From the NCBI GenBank assembly GCA_037074615.1, contig CM073520.1, positions 35,583,527 through 35,647,526 on the forward strand: 64,000 bases of DNA, given 5' to 3'. A program made the translations under genes and the position numbers. Source of the stretch: Leucaena leucocephala (Eukaryota > Streptophyta > Magnoliopsida > Fabales > Fabaceae). The notes under the pieces were generated by a model. It worked only from the letters and a program-made list of their open reading frames with translations, was not told where the DNA came from and did not search any database. Each line of letters starts with the position of its first letter. Position 1 is the first letter of the stretch. Shown one piece after another: positions 61,501-64,000 of the stretch.

Positions 61501-64000
61501 ATCACTTCATAAACAGGGAGGCATAGAGAAATTCGGATTAGGAAATACTCTACTATATAAATTTTGGCCAAGTATCCCCTAAAATTTGGATCTCTCCCAT
61601 TAATAATTGTATGATGAGTAATTTTTGCACAATTGAAAAGCAACCGTACGTTTTTAAGCAATTACAGTCCAACCATGCAGTAATTTTACTAGTCTTTGTC
61701 TACTCAGAAAGCTTCACAGACTCAAGCATTTCTCAACAACACCAAACAAATCAAAGCAATGAAACACTAGGAACTGAAAAACTAGAAGCAAACCTAGAAT
61801 GTTATTTCCTAGCCAAACCAGAAAAGCATGCCCACGTACGAATCAGTGTAGAAAGTAAGCTGTACGTGAGACCATTTCTACACTGGATCTATTTTAATCG
61901 TATAAAAAGGAGGCGTAGGAGATGTTTTATGTACTAGAGTTTACTTCTTCCCCATATATTTTTAACAACGGACAACTTAAACTTTGTTCCCATTTATATA
62001 TATATATATATATATATATATCGCACACGTTTCTCTTATAAGTTAAGACTTGCGGTTGGCTGTTGTTTGTTTATATAATCACGAGGTACAAATATGTGTG
62101 TATATATATACTAAAGAGAAGAACCTAATAATTACTAGCTAGAACCGTGGTGGCTGGTGATGGAAGGCCATGAGTTTGGGAGAAAACAAGATTTTAATGA
62201 TCTGTTTAATTAAGCCAATTAATTAAGTTTGGGTTCCTTTGAATGAGAGCTAGCTAAGGAAGAGGACAGCAATGTGAGTGAGTGAATAGGAACGAAATGT
62301 GACATTAAAGAGCGCTTTTTGGAGACATCGACGTTTCAACCAAACAGTCAGTGTCTTCTTTACTCCCTGCGATGTGAAGGGTCCCATTTATATTCGGATC
62401 TTTTCTCTCCAGCACTCTTACGCCTATGTTCAACCATTCTCCTGGCCTTCTTTGAAGGGTCCCATTTAAATTTAGGCGGTATATGTCCCTTCTTTGAATT
62501 CCCATACACACACAGCATATTAATTACTCTGGCCACTATATGAGTGAGAGGGACAACCCTCACCATCATCATTATGAAAAATATACCCATTTGTTTCTTT
62601 CTTTGGAAGTGTGTGCATGGCCAGTCGATGCACCAACAGATCTCAGCCGTTGTATATTTACAAGCTGTACGTTTAATTCACATACTTTTTGTGTAATAAA
62701 TTCTTTAAAAATTAAGGTGGTGGAGGATATACATTAAATGAACGAGATAAAGATATGCCATCCGACCAAGTTAAGATATCAAATAAGACACAAATATTTC
62801 ATATTCAAGACAGACAAGATCACATAACATGTACGAATAAGACATATAGAGGGCTGTGTCTCGAGCATAGAGCAGACTTGTCTCCATTCTCATACGCCCA
62901 AAAATATGGATTGAATATTCATAATTCTTAATTGAGGTAATTTCGAGATGCTTATTCTACTTGTTTCGTTGATAATATATATATATATATATATGAAAAT
63001 CACCATGATACTCGACTGTATTTCATTTAAAGGGTCCATATAAAGTTATTAATAATTAGCGGCGTTGTATGTTGTATTATAGTTTTGAATATAAATCCGA
63101 TGTTGCGAGCAGGTTACGCAATGGACGAAGTGGTAAGTGGTCTGACATGAGATTAATAGCAGAATGATTAAAGTAAGAACGAATGTGGAACACGTGGGAA
63201 CTAAAATGCATGATAGGTCAATGTGCATCAGCTTTCATTTTCAGGAACTACCACACCACTAAGCAATCAATTCTAACGACAACATGGTGAGCAAATTAAG
63301 GCTTAATTAATTGATTAAATGCGTCATTTGTTTCTCACGTCACTAATGACCTATATGGCCCATCATACCCCATGCTTTTCTCAAGTCCACTCTTCAAACC
63401 CTCCCTACCTACCTACCTAGAGAGAAGTCATGGAGGAAAACATAGAGAGCTCGCTGCTTCAATATTGCCTCTATTTCAAATTCAACTAAAAATATATTAT
63501 ATACGTAAATATATTATATGCATATATAGATTCACTTTAGAGTTGAGACAAAATAGGTCATAGAGAAGGAAACTAGGGGACCATTAGAGTAGGGGCATAA
63601 TACCCCTCCCTTGTCTTCAAATTCAACTGTATTTGGAATTGCCACGCCAACAACGCCTCTATCTATACCGCAAGCTGGCTTTCTGCATCACTAAAAAAGA
63701 GAAAATTAGAGAGGTTCATACAAGATAGATAGATGAAAGACGTATCCTAATGCAACTTGCACAAACGCATGCCACAAAAGCTCAACTCCTTTCCTCCTTG
63801 GCGCTTGCAATATATAATATCAAACAAGTGCCTTTGGATCCATCTGCATGGACTTTTAGTTAGGACCACCCTCACAGAAAGCATAAAACTTTCCCCATCA
63901 ATTTCATTTATTTACCCACCCAAACTCCACAAGCATATATACAATGATCCGGTGGTATCGTGAACCATCCTATATAGTTTATTAAAGCATCAAATCTTGA
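58572..64000. other. Gene-free right end
   Basis: 58572-58900 is the MYB 3' UTR. I found no credible coding region in the rest. Notable sequence: (TA)n at 61995-62021 and 62974-62994; a 16-bp direct repeat at 62375-62468; CACGTG at 63191. Open frames at 59087-59347, 61611-61937 and 62305-62590 show no family features. Known plant miRNA sequences I could recall were not found by eye. Confidence 0.5.
62375..62468. repeat. Direct repeat, TGAAGGGTCCCATTTA twice
   Basis: The 16-base sequence occurs at 62375-62390 and 62453-62468, 78 bp apart, and is followed by A/T-rich ATTCGG or ATTTAGG. A weaker relative (AAAGGGTCCATATAAAG) lies near 63029. The function is unknown; no complementary copy is seen nearby, so it is not a hairpin. 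Confidence 0.75.

Noticed and set aside
62305..62590. Minus-strand frames with repeated KWDPS
   Set aside because: The repeated peptide is explained by the 16-bp direct DNA repeat; no other protein-like features.
1..64000. CRISPR arrays, rRNA, operons or a bacterial insert
   Set aside because: No spaced short repeats, no rRNA-like blocks; genes are intron-rich plant genes throughout.

Overview
The window is nuclear DNA of a flowering plant, almost certainly a eudicot. Every recognisable gene has GT-AG introns and plant-specific products (plastid starch synthase, thylakoid FtsH protease, a DYW-type PPR relic, a SHAQKYF MYB). Intergenic DNA is AT-rich, full of microsatellites and small transposon remnants. 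I cannot name the species. All exon models were built by reading splice sites and checking phase by eye; no transcript data were used.

Layout from left to right: an MPSR1-like RING-H2 ubiquitin ligase (708-1469, -); a nine-exon DCN1-like cullin neddylation protein resembling AAR3 (4050-10268, +); an eight-exon plastid starch synthase II (11713-17831, -); a four-exon chloroplast FtsH protease of the FTSH6 type (19749-22586, +), head-to-head with SS2; an eleven-exon NDRG/NDL protein (24579-28807, -); a 6.5-kb AT-rich gene-free stretch with a 5'-truncated LINE (28808-35383); a four-exon HAD-type small-molecule phosphatase (35384-37427, +); a seven-exon mitochondrial CoA carrier (40309-42592, +); a frameshifted, 5'-truncated DYW2-like PPR pseudogene (43466-44613, -); a 4.2-kb intergenic stretch with two MITEs; a nine-exon USP/protein-kinase gene (48838-53414, +); a three-exon MYB-related repressor-like factor (57498-58571, +); and a 5.4-kb gene-free right end.

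These are independent housekeeping and regulatory genes rather than one pathway. Two neighbours (SS2, FTSH6) both act in the chloroplast. From memory, the order NDL, USP-kinase, MYB matches a stretch of Arabidopsis chromosome 5 (At5g56750, At5g56790, At5g56840), so the right half looks like a conserved block.

I found no convincing new multi-gene system. The most interesting points are: a 513-bp MITE sitting between a heat-shock-element/G-box cluster and the FTSH6 start; three copies of that MITE family, each with a 3-bp target duplication; two MITEs joined back to back by one shared TAA in an AAR3 intron; a LINE tail with a clean 17-bp target duplication; the PPR pseudogene; and an unassigned exon-like segment downstream of AAR3.
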